DNA from: Ignavibacteriales bacterium
Lineage (GTDB): Bacteria > Bacteroidota > Ignavibacteria > Ignavibacteriales > Melioribacteraceae
Direction of reading: 5' to 3'
NCBI GenBank assembly: GCA_026390795.1
Contig: JAPLFG010000005.1
Coordinates: 1 to 64,000, forward strand
DNA length: 64,000 nt
Part shown: positions 19,029 through 28,515 of the stretch, one piece after another
How positions within the stretch are numbered: position 1 is the stretch's first letter
How the letters are laid out: each line of letters opens with the position of its first letter
Program-made: the position numbers and the translations under genes
Notes under the pieces: model-generated
Database searches by the model: none
Told to the model about the DNA's origin: nothing
Seen by the model: only the letters and a program-made list of their open reading frames with translations

Positions 19029-19046
19029 AAACTGTTGAAACAGTTT
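19029..19046. repeat. Short palindrome in the hydG-hydE gap
   Basis: AAACTGTT (19029-19036) pairs with AACAGTTT (19039-19046) around a 2-base centre. It is the first of three unrelated palindromes packed into about 105 bp between hydG and hydE. Confidence 0.7.
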
Positions 19047-19068
19047 AAAAAATTATTGTTTCAGTGAT

Positions 19069-19094
19069 TAATCCCGCGATTAATCGCGGGGTTA
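19069..19094. repeat. GC-rich palindrome in the hydG-hydE gap
   Basis: CCCGCGATT and AATCGCGGG form a perfect 18-bp palindrome (19073-19090), extended by three more pairs on each side beyond one mismatch. The GC-rich core stands out from the AT-rich surroundings. This looks like a REP-type dispersed repeat. Confidence 0.75.
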
Positions 19095-19116
19095 GTAACA
19101 CAAAGCAAAATGTTAG

Positions 19117-19132
19117 AACCGTTTTAACGGTT
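19117..19132. repeat. AACCGTT/AACGGTT palindrome in the hydG-hydE gap
   Basis: AACCGTT (19117-19123) pairs with AACGGTT (19126-19132) around TT. It is the third palindrome in this gap and lies 36 bp from the hydG stop codon. Confidence 0.7.
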
Positions 19133-19168
19133 TCATACTAATTCACATAAGGGGTTAACAACAGAATC

Positions 19169-20551
19169 TTAAAAGAAAACATCCCGTTCACCGTTGTTAA
19201 CTCTCTTTATCATCTCATCAGTTTTACGTTTTGTTGCGCCGTCCAATGCTTCAGTTTCTTTTATGATAAATTTAGAAGCAGTTTCTTTTGTTGCGGTAGA
19301 TGCATAATCATTAGCATATTCTTTAAATGTAGAAAGTGCATTCGGCACACACAACTTTCCGATATTACCGCTTTTTGCTAATTCCATAAAACGGTCGCCG
19401 GTTCGTTCTGAACGGTAACAAGCTGTACAAAAACTTGGAAGGAAACCTAATTCGCAGCAATCCTTTACAACTTCATCAAGTGTACGGTGATCCCCAAGTT
19501 GGAATTGTTCCATCTCATGATTCTCTTCCGATTCGATATAAGCACCAGGAGAAGTCCTGCTGCCGGCACTAATTTGAGAAATGCCGACTTTAAATATTTC
19601 ACGGCGTAAATCTGCGCGTTCACGGGTTGATAAAATTATTCCCGTATATGGAACAGCAAGACGTATTATTGCAATTAATTTTTTGAATGAAGCGTCATCA
19701 ACAGCAAACGGCGGATTATCTGAAGCAGGTGCGTTGAATGCCGGTTCAATCCGCGGGACAGAAATTGTATGCGGTCCAACACCGAATCTTTGATCGAGAT
19801 TGAATGCGTGACTAAGCATAGCGAGTGTTTCAAATTTGTAATCTGTTAAACCGAATAATGCGCCGATTCCAACATCATCAATACCGGCTTGAAGCGCGCG
19901 GTCCATTGCGAATAACCGCCATGCATAATCTCTCTTGGGTCCGTCCGGATGCATCTGCATATATGTTTTATAATGATAAGTCTCTTGAAAACATTGATAA
20001 GTCCCAATGCCAAAACTTTTCAATGTTTTAAAATCTTCAATGCTTAACGGTGCGGTATTTGCATTAATACGGCGGATATTTCCACCATTAATGTTTACAT
20101 CATAAATTGTTTTAATCGATTCACCAATAAATTCCATACTCGATTTCTTTGGATGCTCACCACAGACAAGTAAAACTCTTTTGTGTCCTTGCTTAACTAA
20201 AAATTCCGTTTCACCTCTTATTTCATCCAACGTTAAAGTTTTGCGTGTTAATTCTTTGTTATCTCTCCGGAATGCGCAATACAAACAATTGTTGATACAA
20301 AGATTAGTAATATAAAGCGGTGCAAACAGAACCAGTCGGTTACCGTAAATCTTCTCTTTAACTTCTCTTGCTGTATTAAAAAGCTCTTCAGTTATTTCCG
20401 GGTCATTGATGTTAAGAAGAGCGGCGCTTTCGCGAAGTGTTAATCCTTTTGCATCTTTAGATTTCTGGATCGCTTCCCTCTGAAGTCCATGATCATTAAG
20501 CCTGGCATCATCAATTAGGGAAGCAATATAAGATTCGTCAATAAATTCCAT
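19169..20551 (-). CDS. hydG: [FeFe]-hydrogenase H-cluster maturase HydG
   Basis: This tyrosine-cleaving radical-SAM enzyme makes CO and cyanide for the [FeFe]-hydrogenase active site. It is 460 aa, normal for HydG. The radical-SAM cysteines are C85, C89 and C92 (CINNCLYC). The C-terminal auxiliary cluster motif is C375-x2-C378-x22-C401, the feature that separates HydG from the thiazole synthase ThiH. It precedes hydE in the same orientation. Confidence 0.94.
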   Translation of the reverse strand: MEFIDESYIASLIDDARLNDHGLQREAIQKSKDAKGLTLRESAALLNINDPEITEELFNTAREVKEKIYGNRLVLFAPLYITNLCINNCLYCAFRRDNKELTRKTLTLDEIRGETEFLVKQGHKRVLLVCGEHPKKSSMEFIGESIKTIYDVNINGGNIRRINANTAPLSIEDFKTLKSFGIGTYQCFQETYHYKTYMQMHPDGPKRDYAWRLFAMDRALQAGIDDVGIGALFGLTDYKFETLAMLSHAFNLDQRFGVGPHTISVPRIEPAFNAPASDNPPFAVDDASFKKLIAIIRLAVPYTGIILSTRERADLRREIFKVGISQISAGSRTSPGAYIESEENHEMEQFQLGDHRTLDEVVKDCCELGFLPSFCTACYRSERTGDRFMELAKSGNIGKLCVPNALSTFKEYANDYASTATKETASKFIIKETEALDGATKRKTDEMIKRVNNGERDVFF

Positions 20552-20754
20552 AAAGTATCTCCGGTAGAACAGTTAAAATGAGTATTGTAGTCCAAGTGAT
20601 GCAACAAATATACCAGCGCTATTATCGAACGAATATGCAGTTAATTGAAATAATTTGGGAAGAATCTGAAAACCTTTTCTTAAAAAAGAGAATGAGCGAA
20701 AAGATCAGATAATAAATCAGTGATCGAAGAAAAAACTAATAGATTTAATAGTAA

Positions 20755-21696
20755 TCACAATACGGCATTTTCAGGTATTTCTATATACCCGCGTGTTGCA
20801 TTTAGAACACACTTTATACCGTATGGAATTGTAATATTATCTTTTATATGACCGTGCTTAATGTTGTAAAGCACAGGTAATTTCTTGTTCTGAAAATATT
20901 CAATTATCACTTCATTGAGAGTAAATGTTCGTTTAGTTGGATCTTGTTCTACGCAATCAACAAAATGACCAAGTATTACTCCATTTATCTGTTTGAACAA
21001 CTTGGCGAGTCGGAGCTGGTTAAGCATTCTGTCAATTCTATAAGGCGCTTCATGAATATCTTCTAATAAAAGGATTGCGCCTTTAAGTTTAGGAAGATAT
21101 TCAGTTCCAATCAGTGAGTTTAACAAACTTAAGTTGCCGCCAAGAATTCTACCGGATGCTCTTCCTTTATTCAATAAATAAAATTTTTCTTTGCGGGGAT
21201 TTTGAAGTTTTCCAATTTTTTTATTCGATGTGATCGTCCGCCAAAATACTTCTTCTGTAAAAGCACTCACCTCATCATGAAAATCAACCGCAACCATCGG
21301 ACCGGCAAATGTTATTAATCCGCACTTTGTAAAAAATGCAAGTTGTAATGCATTTATATCGCTATATCCGACAAAGATTTTAGGATTATTGCGAATCAGT
21401 TTGTAGTCAATCTTATCAAGAAGTCGCCCGGAACCATATCCGCCGCGGATCGAAAAAATTGCTTTGATCTGTTTGTTTCTAAACATTTCATGCAGATCTG
21501 CTAATCTTTGTGTATCTGAACCAGCCAGATATCCTTCTTGAGATCCGACATTTTTTCCCACTTCAACACGATAACCAATTTTTTCTAAATACTGTACGCC
21601 GCTGTTAATTTTGGTAAGATCGTCTGGTGATGAGGCCGGAGAAATTATTCCAATTACATCTCCGGGTTTCAGTTTCTTTGGTTTGATTATTCCCAT
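20755..21696 (-). CDS. LD-carboxypeptidase (peptidase family S66)
   Basis: This enzyme recycles murein by trimming the terminal D-amino acid from tetrapeptides. With ATG at 21696 it is 313 aa; a TTG two codons upstream is also in frame. The nucleophilic serine lies in RGGYGSGRLLD, the conserved GYSDINAL follows, and the C-terminal catalytic segments are LLEDIHEAPYRIDRML and YNIKHGHIKDNITIPYG. No signal peptide is seen, consistent with a cytoplasmic enzyme. Confidence 0.92.
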   Translation of the reverse strand: MGIIKPKKLKPGDVIGIISPASSPDDLTKINSGVQYLEKIGYRVEVGKNVGSQEGYLAGSDTQRLADLHEMFRNKQIKAIFSIRGGYGSGRLLDKIDYKLIRNNPKIFVGYSDINALQLAFFTKCGLITFAGPMVAVDFHDEVSAFTEEVFWRTITSNKKIGKLQNPRKEKFYLLNKGRASGRILGGNLSLLNSLIGTEYLPKLKGAILLLEDIHEAPYRIDRMLNQLRLAKLFKQINGVILGHFVDCVEQDPTKRTFTLNEVIIEYFQNKKLPVLYNIKHGHIKDNITIPYGIKCVLNATRGYIEIPENAVL

Positions 21697-21885
21697 TAAC
21701 AATAATTTCCGTGATCGAATTCTATTTCAATATAGTAAAAGGATATATTCGATGCAAAATTTAAGTTCAAAATAGGAATAATTTGAAGAATAAATTGAGG
21801 TTATTACCGGACAGGGCATAGTTTTTATTCCCCAAAAAAACCTTATATAAAGCTCATTTTTAAATTTTTAACAGCGTCTGACGCA

Positions 21886-22578
21886 TTAATCAATAGTTTG
21901 GTCGGTTACACCCCATTTTTCAAACTTTTTCTTGTGTGAGACGATTTTTGCATTCACATAGAAAACCAAATTTTCGGCAATGTTTGTTGCATGGTCAGCC
22001 AGTCTTTCAATATGACGTGTCAAAACAATCAAGTGAGCGCATGGTTCAATCAGTTGTGTTTCATTCTGCATTTTTAAGACAAGCTCTTTGAAAATCTGTT
22101 TATTCAGCTTATCCACACTTTCATCGCTCTCAATTACTTTGTTTGCAAGATCAATATTATTATTGATAAATGAATCAATTGCATTTTTCAACATTTCGCG
22201 GGCTTGTTTTCCCATTTCTAATATTTGCGTTTCGGCGATAAGCGAATGGTGTTCATTAGTTTTTTTAACACGCTGAGCAATATTCACCGCGATATCACCG
22301 CATCTTTCCAACTGGTTATTTATCATCATCACTGATATGATAAATCTCAAATCAACCGCTACGGGTTGAAAAAGAGCCAGAATATTTTCACACTGAGTCT
22401 GAATTAGATTATCGTAAATATTCACCTCAAGCTCTTTGGCTTTTATTCCCTTGCATAATTCTATATTTCCCGTTTCTAGTGCCGTGAAAGCTCTTTCTGC
22501 CTGTTCATCAACAAGCGAAGCCATCTTTATAAGGTTAACCTTCAAATTTTCTATCTGCTGATTGAAATTATCTTGCAT
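21886..22578 (-). CDS. phoU: PhoU phosphate-signalling protein (Pst system 1)
   Basis: PhoU couples Pst transporter activity to the PhoR/PhoB-type regulator. This copy is 230 aa, with two three-helix repeats; each carries the family E-x3-D-x4 metal-site pattern (around CENILALFQPVAVDLR and HIERLADHATNIAEN). It is the last gene of the first pst operon, 14 bp after pstB1. A second copy lies at 28754-29440. Confidence 0.94.
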   Translation of the reverse strand: MQDNFNQQIENLKVNLIKMASLVDEQAERAFTALETGNIELCKGIKAKELEVNIYDNLIQTQCENILALFQPVAVDLRFIISVMMINNQLERCGDIAVNIAQRVKKTNEHHSLIAETQILEMGKQAREMLKNAIDSFINNNIDLANKVIESDESVDKLNKQIFKELVLKMQNETQLIEPCAHLIVLTRHIERLADHATNIAENLVFYVNAKIVSHKKKFEKWGVTDQTID

Positions 22579-22592
22579 AAGCCCTTCCTTTT

Positions 22593-23369
22593 TTAGCCGT
22601 ACTTTCCCGAAATATAATCTTCGGTTAATTTTTTTGATGGATTTGTAAATATAGTTTTTGTTTGATTGAATTCAATCATCTCTCCCATCAACATATAACC
22701 TGTAAAATCCGATACACGCGAAGCCTGCTGCATATTGTGAGTTACTATAACAATTGTATAATTCTTTTTTAGTTCTATCATTAATTCTTCAACCTTCATT
22801 GTAGCAATTGGATCGAGAGCAGAGCAGGGTTCGTCCATTAGAATAACTTCCGGCTGGACTGCCAATAAACGCGCAATACACAAACGCTGTTGTTGATCAA
22901 GCGCCAACTCTAAAGCACTATGATTCAGTTTATCTTTCACTTGATCCCAAAGCCACGCCCCTCTTAAACTTTTTTCGGCAATTTCATCAGTTTCTCTTTT
23001 ATTCCTTATACCGGCAACTCTAAGCCCATAGACAACATTATCATAAATTGAAAGCGGAAACGGATTTGGTCTCTGGAAAACCATTCCAACTCTTTTCCTC
23101 AACTCAGCTACTTCCAATGATGAATTATAAATATCAATCTCATCAAGAAGAACACTACCAGTTATTTTAACTCCATGAATTAAATCATTCATTCGGTTTA
23201 AGCAACGCAACAATGTTGATTTACCACAACCCGATGGACCAATTAATGCAGTAATCATTTTTTGCTGAACAGACATATTTACTGCTAAGAGCGCCTGGAA
23301 CTTAGTATAGAATAGATCCAGATTATCAATTACGATTTTATTTTTAATATCAGTTTTAAGTTCAATCAT
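22593..23369 (-). CDS. pstB: Phosphate ABC transporter ATPase with degenerate signature motif (Pst system 1, B1)
   Basis: This is a PstB-type ATPase of 258 aa. Walker A is GPSGCGKS (44-51), the Q-loop glutamine is Q99, Walker B VILMDE is at 175-180, and the switch histidine is H211; all are intact. The ABC signature, normally LSGGQQQR, reads L-A-L-D-Q-Q-Q-R (155-162), so the serine and both glycines are lost. The start overlaps the pstB2 stop by one base (TAATG). The partner pstB2 has the opposite set of defects, so the pair probably works as a heterodimer with one standard ATP site. Confidence 0.92.
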   Translation of the reverse strand: MIELKTDIKNKIVIDNLDLFYTKFQALLAVNMSVQQKMITALIGPSGCGKSTLLRCLNRMNDLIHGVKITGSVLLDEIDIYNSSLEVAELRKRVGMVFQRPNPFPLSIYDNVVYGLRVAGIRNKRETDEIAEKSLRGAWLWDQVKDKLNHSALELALDQQQRLCIARLLAVQPEVILMDEPCSALDPIATMKVEELMIELKKNYTIVIVTHNMQQASRVSDFTGYMLMGEMIEFNQTKTIFTNPSKKLTEDYISGKYG

Positions 23370-24124
23370 TATCCGAACCTTCCAGTAATGTAGTCACTCG
23401 TTTCGGTTCTATTCGGTGTGGTAAAAATTTGTCCGGTTGATCCGATTTCTATCAGTTCTCCCATTAAGAAGAATGCTGTATTATCGGCTACTCTTGCTGC
23501 CTGCTTGGTATTGTTGGTTACCAAAATAATTGTATAATCTTTTTTAAGAACTGTAAGTGCGTCTTCAATCTTTGCAGTTGAAATCGGATCTAATCCGGAA
23601 CAAGGCTCGTCAAGAAGAATTACATCTGGTTCCATTGCAAGCACACGAGCAAGACAAAGACGCTGCTGCTGTCCGCCGGAAAGTCTCATTCCGGAGGTTT
23701 TTAAACGGTCTTTAACTTCATCCCAAAGGTATGAGGCTGTTAAACTCTTTTCTACCAATTCATCCAATCGTTGTGAGTCGTTAACTCCTGAGAGTCGCAC
23801 GCCATAAACAACATTTTCATAAATACTCATTGGCAGCGGAACAGGCATTGCAAAGACCATTCCGACTTTCTTCCGTAATGCAACTACATCATAATCCGGT
23901 TTGTAAATATCTACTTCATCCAATAAAATATTGCCTTCGATTCTAGAACCATCTTCCAAATCGTTCATACGATTTAATGCTCTCAAAAACGTAGTTTTGC
24001 CGGAACCGGATGGACCAATGATTCCTAAAATTTTATTTGCAGCAATTTCAAAATTAATCTGCTTTAAAACTTTTTCATTCTTGAAAAATAAATCCAGATC
24101 TTTTATGTGAAATTTTATCTTCAT
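23369..24124 (-). CDS. pstB: Phosphate ABC transporter ATPase with altered Q- and H-loops (Pst system 1, B2)
   Basis: This is the second PstB-type ATPase, 251 aa from ATG 24124 (a TTG directly before it is also in frame). Walker A GPSGSGKT, the signature LSGGQQQR (148-155) and Walker B VILLDE are canonical. The Q-loop glutamine is alanine (A92, in VFAMPVPLP) and the switch histidine is asparagine (N204, in LVTNNTKQ). Both changes are clear in the DNA. It lies between pstA and pstB1. Confidence 0.92.
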   Translation of the reverse strand: MKIKFHIKDLDLFFKNEKVLKQINFEIAANKILGIIGPSGSGKTTFLRALNRMNDLEDGSRIEGNILLDEVDIYKPDYDVVALRKKVGMVFAMPVPLPMSIYENVVYGVRLSGVNDSQRLDELVEKSLTASYLWDEVKDRLKTSGMRLSGGQQQRLCLARVLAMEPDVILLDEPCSGLDPISTAKIEDALTVLKKDYTIILVTNNTKQAARVADNTAFFLMGELIEIGSTGQIFTTPNRTETSDYITGRFG

Positions 24125-24139
24125 CAATTAACCAATAAT

Positions 24140-24976
24140 TTAACTTCTCTTTGCAATAAAACGGTTCATCAGCCAGTAAGCTGAAAGATTAACAATAAGT
24201 ACCGCAATAATTAAGGTTGCAGCGGTAGCATAAGCATTTTCAGCTGAGATTCCTTCACGCGCTAAAATATAAAAATGAACTGCCATCGTACGTGTTGAAT
24301 CGAAGATTGAACTTGGAATTCGTAATGAAGATCCGGCAGTAAATATAACGGCGGCAGTCTCTCCAATTGCACGACCGATACTAAGCATAACTCCGGTTAC
24401 AATTCCCGGAAGTGCGTTAGGCAAGATTACTTTTTTTACCGTCTGCCAGCTTGTAGCGCCTAACGAAAAGCTGACTTCTCGATAAGATTTTGGTACTGCT
24501 CTAATAGCTTCTTCCGATGTACGTATAATTGTTGGCAGAATCATTACCGCTAATGTTAATCCTCCGGAAAGAATAGACCACCCGAATCCAAGTGTAACAA
24601 CAAAAAAGATATAACCGAATAAACCAAAAATGATCGAAGGGATTCCAGCAAGACAATCTGTACCAAATCGGATTATTCTTGTTGCCTTATTTTCTTTAGT
24701 ATATTCCGAAAGATAAACCGAAGTGAAAATTCCTAATGGTGTTGCAATAATGATTGCTAGTAGAGGCAAAATGATTGTGCCGATCAAAGTTGGAAAGATT
24801 CCACCGGAACGTCCCATATCTTCAGGTTTGCTTGTAAGAAAATTCAAGCTGATACCGGGAAGACCTTTTTCTAAAATGAAGAAGATAATGAATGCCAGAA
24901 TAAGAAGAGTAAGTAAAGTTGCTCCGCCCAAGATTGCAATAGCACCTCTTTGTGTATATCGTGGATGGATTCTCAT
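24140..24976 (-). CDS. pstA: Phosphate ABC transporter permease PstA (system 1)
   Basis: This is an inner-membrane permease of 278 aa with six predicted helices. The cytoplasmic coupling loop EEAIRAVPKSYREVSFSLGA contains the EAA-type motif, and GRAIGETAAVIFTAG follows. Its start overlaps the pstC stop by 4 bp. It would pair with the PstC encoded upstream. Confidence 0.93.
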   Translation of the reverse strand: MRIHPRYTQRGAIAILGGATLLTLLILAFIIFFILEKGLPGISLNFLTSKPEDMGRSGGIFPTLIGTIILPLLAIIIATPLGIFTSVYLSEYTKENKATRIIRFGTDCLAGIPSIIFGLFGYIFFVVTLGFGWSILSGGLTLAVMILPTIIRTSEEAIRAVPKSYREVSFSLGATSWQTVKKVILPNALPGIVTGVMLSIGRAIGETAAVIFTAGSSLRIPSSIFDSTRTMAVHFYILAREGISAENAYATAATLIIAVLIVNLSAYWLMNRFIAKRS

Positions 24977-25830
24977 TTCTTGATTGCCCTTTTTCTAAGT
25001 ACAACACTGGCAATCGAGTTCAATATTATTATACCAATAAACAAAATTACTCCGGTTGCAAAGAGAGCTTGTCTGTGAAGTCCCGTGGCGTAACTCATTT
25101 CTAACGCAATATTTGCAGTCAATGTTCTGACAGAATCTAAGGGAGAATGCGGTATGTTCACCGAATTTCCCGCAACCATTATAACTGCCATCGTTTCTCC
25201 TATGGCACGTCCCATCCCTAAAATTATACTTGCAATAATCCCGGATTTAGAAGCTTTGACAGTAACCATATGAATAGTCTGCCAAGTGGTTGCTCCCAGC
25301 GCTAACGATCCTTCACGGAATGATTGAGGCACTGCCATAATCGAATCGATAGAGATGCTGATTACCGTAGGAAGAATCATAATACCAAGAATAATTGATG
25401 CGGCAAGAAGTGATAAGCCCGGACCGCCAAAATTATTTCTTATTATCGGTGCGAGTACCATAACTCCGATAAACCCGTAAACTACCGAGGGAATAGCCGC
25501 TAACAGTTCAATGGTTGGTTTGATAATACGCATAATTGATTTCGGGACATACTCAGTCAGAAAAAATGCACCGGCAACTCCTAAAGGCGCACCAATTACT
25601 AAAGCGCCGAATGTAACCCATAATGAAGCTACAATCATCGGATAGATACCATACTTCCCTAAATGCGGATCCCAATCGGAAGAGAATAGAAAATCTTTAA
25701 TGCCGTATTTAAAAATGAACGGCAATCCTTCATTAAGAATAAATAGGGCAATTAAGAGTAATGCAGATATTGCAGAGAATGCCGTTAACGTCAGAATCCG
25801 CTTTACACCTTTTTCACCGATCAACTTCAT
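24973..25830 (-). CDS. pstC: Phosphate ABC transporter permease PstC (system 1)
   Basis: This is an inner-membrane permease of 285 aa with six predicted helices. The coupling loop is DSIMAVPQSFREGSLALGA, followed by GRAIGETMAVIMVAGN; the segment AAIPSVVYGFIG is typical of PstC. It lies 27 bp after pstS and overlaps pstA by 4 bp. Confidence 0.93.
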   Translation of the reverse strand: MKLIGEKGVKRILTLTAFSAISALLLIALFILNEGLPFIFKYGIKDFLFSSDWDPHLGKYGIYPMIVASLWVTFGALVIGAPLGVAGAFFLTEYVPKSIMRIIKPTIELLAAIPSVVYGFIGVMVLAPIIRNNFGGPGLSLLAASIILGIMILPTVISISIDSIMAVPQSFREGSLALGATTWQTIHMVTVKASKSGIIASIILGMGRAIGETMAVIMVAGNSVNIPHSPLDSVRTLTANIALEMSYATGLHRQALFATGVILFIGIIILNSIASVVLRKRAIKK

Positions 25831-25857
25831 TAAAATTTTTCCGTAATAAGAATTAAA

Positions 25858-26652
25858 TTATTTTGCAGGCAATAAACCTTCTGATTTAATTGTCTTCTGG
25901 CCTTCGTCAGAAAGAATATAATCTATAAAATTTTTCGTCTCTCCTTCTAAAGATCCTTTTACAAGTAAGAAGATCGGTCTAACCAATTTATATTTACCGC
26001 TGATAATGTTTTCTACAGTACATTCTTGATCGTCAACTTTAAGGGCTTTAATTTTTTCATTAAGTAATCCGTGAGAAACATATCCAATGGAGTTAGCGTC
26101 GTTAGCAACAGTTTCGCGGATTGTACCGTTTGAATCCTGTATCAATGCATCTTTCTTCAAATTGATTCCGGTAACGATTTGTTCAAATGATGATCTTGTT
26201 CCGGAACCTGCTTCTCGGGAAACGACTGTAATCGGTGCATCAATGCCGCCGACTTCTTTCCAATTAGTTATTTTCCCGTTAAAAATTTCGCGTACTTGAT
26301 CTGTAGAGATATCTGTAACTTTGTTTAAAGGATTTACAACGACAGCTACTCCATCCTTTGCAACAACAGTAGCGGTTAAATCTTTAGCTTCTTTCGGCAA
26401 GACCACAAGATCTGCCATACCAATTTGCGCCGCGCCGGAATTTGCAGATTGAATTCCGACAGCAGAACCGCCTCCCTGTACAGTAACAACAACATTATTA
26501 TTTGTCATCATGTATTGGTCTGCAAGTTTTTCTGCAAACGGTTGAAATGCCGTAGAGCCTGCTAATGTAATGGATGTTTTAGATTTGCCGCAACCAGAAA
26601 TAATAGCGATAAGTAGAAGTGCCGAACCAAATATTAATATTCTCTTACACAT
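25858..26652 (-). CDS. pstS: Phosphate-binding lipoprotein PstS (system 1)
   Basis: This is a phosphate-binding protein of 264 aa. The signal ends in the lipobox IISGC, with cysteine 21 as the lipid anchor. Phosphate-contact segments are visible: LAGSTAFQPF, the GQIGMADL-like region and SREAGSGTRSSF. It is the short PstS type rather than the E. coli type. It is first in the operon, preceded by a GGAGG ribosome-binding site and a TAnnTTTG promoter-like element. Confidence 0.93.
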   Translation of the reverse strand: MCKRILIFGSALLLIAIISGCGKSKTSITLAGSTAFQPFAEKLADQYMMTNNNVVVTVQGGGSAVGIQSANSGAAQIGMADLVVLPKEAKDLTATVVAKDGVAVVVNPLNKVTDISTDQVREIFNGKITNWKEVGGIDAPITVVSREAGSGTRSSFEQIVTGINLKKDALIQDSNGTIRETVANDANSIGYVSHGLLNEKIKALKVDDQECTVENIISGKYKLVRPIFLLVKGSLEGETKNFIDYILSDEGQKTIKSEGLLPAK

Positions 26653-26707
26653 GAATTCCTCCGGTAAATAATCACTGATTAATTTAAATTGATTTTGATA
26701 TGATGTG

Positions 26708-26740
26708 CAAAGTTAGGGATTTGAGACCATTCTTTCCAAA
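26708..26740 (-). promoter_or_regulatory. Bacteroidetes-type promoter candidate upstream of pstS (system 1)
   Basis: On the minus strand TTTG (26740-26737) is followed after 21 bases by TAACTTTG (26715-26708). This matches the Bacteroidetes -33 TTTG / -7 TAnnTTTG layout with allowed spacing. The -7 element lies 56 bp upstream of the pstS start codon. I see no PHO-box-like repeat here. Confidence 0.5.
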
Positions 26741-26833
26741 TGGATTTAATTTCAAAAATCTAATTGAAATGATGCAAAACGATATTCCCAGGTTCGTATT
26801 TATGGAAATTAGAGGTTGTTCTTCTATTGTTAC

Positions 26834-28036
26834 TTAAATTGTGTCTGATCGTTTTACTACAACAATTGTTGCATCATCTTCCCAATTTTTGTTATTACCA
26901 AATTTTTCTGCGCTATAAAAGATGGCATCAATAATTTCCTTAGGCGATTTGTCCAGATTCGTAAGAACAATTTCCTTCAATCTTTCGACACCATATTCTT
27001 CCTGAATATTATTCATTCTTTCAATAATTCCATCAGTATAAAGAAGTAAAATATCTCCGGTGTTCAGATTACTGTAACCTCTGGTAAGTTCAATTTCGGG
27101 CAAAGCACCGAAAAGTAATCCTGTGGATCTAAGTTCCGAAATCTCGCTACCATGGAAAAGTAATGGTGATGGATGTCCTGCATTCACATATAAAAGATTA
27201 CCATCCTTTTCAATTTCTGCATAGAAAAGTGAAATGAAACGGGTTGAGTAAACACTTCTGTAGATAACACTGTTTAGTTTTTTAAAAGTGTACTCCATCT
27301 TCATATGTTTTTCAAGTCCCATTCTAAGACCGGTAACAACATCTCTCACCAATAAAGCTGCAGGCAACCCATGCCCGCTTGCATCTCCAATACATACGCC
27401 GAATTGTTCCTGGTCGAAATCGAAGTAATCATAAAGATCTCCACCGACTAATTCTGCCGGCTTCGATAACCCGGCAACAGATAATCTAGGAAATTGTGGT
27501 GCAATAGATGGTAAAAGACTTTTTTGAATAAGTGCTGCTTGTTCAATTTCATTTTGAGATGCTTCAGAAAGAAAACGATAATTCAACATTGTACGTACGG
27601 CATTGAAGCAAAATTCTATCTCTTCACGAACCCATCCACTTTTTAGCTCAAAGACAAATATCCATGAGAATTCGGAATTACCAATCGTTATTGCTACAGG
27701 GATTCTATACTCACCTTGATTGTTAATTCCATTATCGATAGTTAATAATGGATTATCAAAAATGTAAGTTTTAGATTTTAGCAATTCGCGCATTGCTGGT
27801 GAATCCCCCGGAATTGTTTTAGCGGTTTGTTCAATTGTTTCTATTACAGGTGAGATAAGTACAAAATTATTTTCTTCCTCTTCGTAAATTCTTCCATTGC
27901 TAATTCGAAGATCTTTGCCAAATGTATTTTCAATTTCTTTAACAATAGAAAAAAGAAAATCTTTACCACTTTTCTGACTTCCTATCTTGGTTAATAACGA
28001 ATCGAGTTTTCTGTAGAAAATTTTCGGTTCTAGCAT
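26834..28036 (-). CDS. RsbU/SpoIIE-type PP2C serine phosphatase
   Basis: This 400-aa protein has an N-terminal region of about 185 residues, GAF-like in length and position (weakly supported), and a C-terminal SpoIIE phosphatase domain. Metal-site residues appear in VGGDLYDYF, IGDASGHGLPAAL, LYTDGIIE and WEDDATIVVV. Such proteins dephosphorylate anti-anti-sigma factors in partner-switching pathways. No kinase or STAS partner is adjacent. It sits between the two Pst operons, so a link with phosphate stress is possible but unproven. Confidence 0.88.
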   Translation of the reverse strand: MLEPKIFYRKLDSLLTKIGSQKSGKDFLFSIVKEIENTFGKDLRISNGRIYEEEENNFVLISPVIETIEQTAKTIPGDSPAMRELLKSKTYIFDNPLLTIDNGINNQGEYRIPVAITIGNSEFSWIFVFELKSGWVREEIEFCFNAVRTMLNYRFLSEASQNEIEQAALIQKSLLPSIAPQFPRLSVAGLSKPAELVGGDLYDYFDFDQEQFGVCIGDASGHGLPAALLVRDVVTGLRMGLEKHMKMEYTFKKLNSVIYRSVYSTRFISLFYAEIEKDGNLLYVNAGHPSPLLFHGSEISELRSTGLLFGALPEIELTRGYSNLNTGDILLLYTDGIIERMNNIQEEYGVERLKEIVLTNLDKSPKEIIDAIFYSAEKFGNNKNWEDDATIVVVKRSDTI

Positions 28037-28515
28037 TTATCCTCACTTTCTTTTGACAAAAATTATAAAAAAATATTACCAAATTGATATTACTTCATTA
28101 TCTATATCACAATTCTTTCTTTGGCTTTACTTCAATTTTTAATGCAAATTCTGGAAGTATTACTTATCCAAAGCCTTATACAAATAAAAATTTTTACTTC
28201 GTGATTCAATCTTTACTTTGGCCCTTGTTATACTTCTCTGTGAAAACTTATCAGATTTATATCTTTTATCACTTATAAGAACAAGAAATAAACTATAGTT
28301 TAATTTACGAGACAAGAAAAATACGATTCAGAGGTTACTCATATTTGGCGAAATGAATAAGCATATTGAGTTTCTATCGATGGGACTTTTCATCTATTAA
28401 CTTCCTAGAAAGAGATGGTGATAATTTAACTTATATTTTAAATCTTTCTTCTCACCAGATTAAAAGGTAGTTCTAAGAATTAGACGATTTCTAATTGAAG
28501 ATTATAGGTTACGTT
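28037..28515. other. AT-rich intergenic region, no gene called
   Basis: This stretch of about 480 bp lies between the phosphatase gene and the small gene at 28516. I see no RNA gene, clear promoter or terminator. A 64-codon plus-strand frame (28084-28278) is low-complexity and lacks a ribosome-binding site. Confidence 0.5.
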
